Shown here: positions 63,594 to 64,000 of the stretch, piece by piece
Layout of the letters: each line of letters opens with the position of its first letter
Numbering within the stretch: the first letter of the stretch is position 1
Assembly: GCF_902498845.1 (NCBI RefSeq)
Contig: NZ_CABVLM010000005.1
Location: 124,001 to 188,000, forward strand
Direction: 5' to 3'
DNA: 64,000 bases
Origin: Pseudoalteromonas rhizosphaerae
GTDB lineage: Bacteria; Pseudomonadota; Gammaproteobacteria; Enterobacterales; Alteromonadaceae
Notes under the pieces: model-generated
Seen by the model: only the letters and a program-made list of their open reading frames with translations
Database searches by the model: none
What the model was told of the DNA's origin: nothing
Position numbers and translations under genes: made by a program

Positions 63594-64000
63594 TTAGCCA
63601 ATAATTGGTGGACGATAAAGTAAGAGATGGATACCAGATTTTGGTAGGGGTATACGCTGTAGAATTAGCTCAGAATGAATATTGCAAATACCTTCGTCTT
63701 GCGCTTCCACAAGATAGGCATTTAAATGAAAGCTTGTACAAAAACCGCCTTCACAACAAACACAATCACCAGCTTTACATTTTTCACAGTCTTCATCACC
63801 ATGAAGGTGTTTAGAGTCTTGCGAATTTTCAGTGTGATAGTGACTATTGTCAATCATTGATTGATGATGCATATTTTTGCTTGGTTGTATAATATGCGTG
63901 TCGGATGAGCCATTATGATGCTCTTCACAATTCATTGGTTTAGCAATAGCAAAACTATGCTGCGTAAGCAACACAGTTATTATCACTATTTTAAACCACC
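63594..64000 (-). CDS. Exported Cys/His-rich metal-binding protein, 5' end outside window
   Basis: The frame stays open through 64000, so the start is beyond the window; a GTG at 63986 would cut the apparent signal peptide. After the export signal (L-L-T-Q-H-S-F-A-I-A) come His/Asp/Ser-rich stretches and a Cys cluster, C-E-K-C-K-A-G-D-C-V-C-C-E-G-G-F-C, then a segment ending L-Y-R-P-P-I-I-G. The closing R-P-P and the Cys cluster recall CopL-like small proteins beside copper-resistance operons. It is probably a periplasmic metal-binding protein, upstream of the copper operon and in its direction. Confidence 0.6.
   Translation of the reverse strand, partial: WFKIVIITVLLTQHSFAIAKPMNCEEHHNGSSDTHIIQPSKNMHHQSMIDNSHYHTENSQDSKHLHGDEDCEKCKAGDCVCCEGGFCTSFHLNAYLVEAQDEGICNIHSELILQRIPLPKSGIHLLLYRPPIIG

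Larger units (their letters stand above)
38867..64000. mobile_element. Integrated mobile element, left end seen, right end beyond window
   Basis: The left boundary is precise because phoH homology ends at 38866. The first operon encodes two clear or probable tyrosine recombinases, one degenerate recombinase-like protein, coiled-coil proteins and a RecD2-like protein. Cargo follows: mercury-resistance remnants, a PRTase/RNA module, Hachiman and copper genes. The missing 5' half of phoH is not found up to 64000, so the right end is outside, or a rearrangement removed it. Base composition to the right of 38867 is visibly more AT-rich up to about 56500. Whether the copper region belongs to the same element is inferred from the absence of the other phoH half. 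Confidence 0.75.

Noticed and set aside
1..64000. CRISPR arrays, tRNA and rRNA genes
   Set aside because: No regularly spaced repeat array and no tRNA- or rRNA-like stretch was recognised on either strand by reading; a dedicated scan was not possible.

Overview
The window reads as a chromosome segment of a marine gammaproteobacterium of the Alteromonadales, most likely Pseudoalteromonas or a near relative. The basis is gene content and order (glnE; rsmE-gshB-yqgE-ruvX; pilT/pilU divergent from yggS-proC-yggT-DUF4426-rdgB-hemW; DUF3283, DUF3192 and SO_0444-type genes). It was judged by eye and not by a database search.

Positions 1-38866 are ordinary host chromosome: nitrogen-regulation enzyme GlnE, glutathione synthesis, type IV pilus retraction ATPases, proline, heme and nucleotide-pool housekeeping, a PatZ-type lysine acetyltransferase, a K+ channel, a 1502-residue propeller/GGDEF/EAL sensor, a Zn/Cu efflux permease with its MerR regulator, and a hybrid kinase/diguanylate cyclase pair. 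This part ends in the 3' half of a phoH-family gene that is cut inside its Walker A codons at 38866/38867.

From 38867 rightwards lies a large mobile element whose far end and whose other phoH half are not in the window. Its left end is a six-gene operon (38926-49278): a very large recombinase-like protein, a second tyrosine recombinase with a Cys cluster, two coiled-coil proteins, a RecD2-like helicase whose ATPase motifs are eroded, and a third tyrosine recombinase. The layout recalls Tn554-type, RIT and gamma-mobile-trio elements, but the helicase-like partner is unusual.

Cargo follows. (a) Decayed mercury-resistance debris: a frameshifted merR 5' part and a GDCCVxC-type remnant at 49332-49753, and a merR 3' remnant and resolvase fragment at 55562-56245. 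(b) Between these remnants sits a defence-like block: a phosphoribosyltransferase gene, a strong candidate non-coding RNA of about 180 nt with its own promoter and terminator, an unrecognised 286-residue protein gene under a LexA-box promoter, and a convergent Hachiman pair (hamA-hamB). (c) A copper-handling region at 56508-64000: DUF305 protein, glutaredoxin-MauE protein, and a leftward operon merR-copA-cupredoxin-DUF2933-methyltransferase-Met/His-rich protein-HMA-like protein-lipoprotein. The operon starts from a MerR-type 19-bp-spacer promoter.

The best candidate for an undescribed system is the PRTase / structured RNA / SOS-regulated protein module at 49805-51869. The six-gene recombinase operon with a degenerate RecD2 is second.
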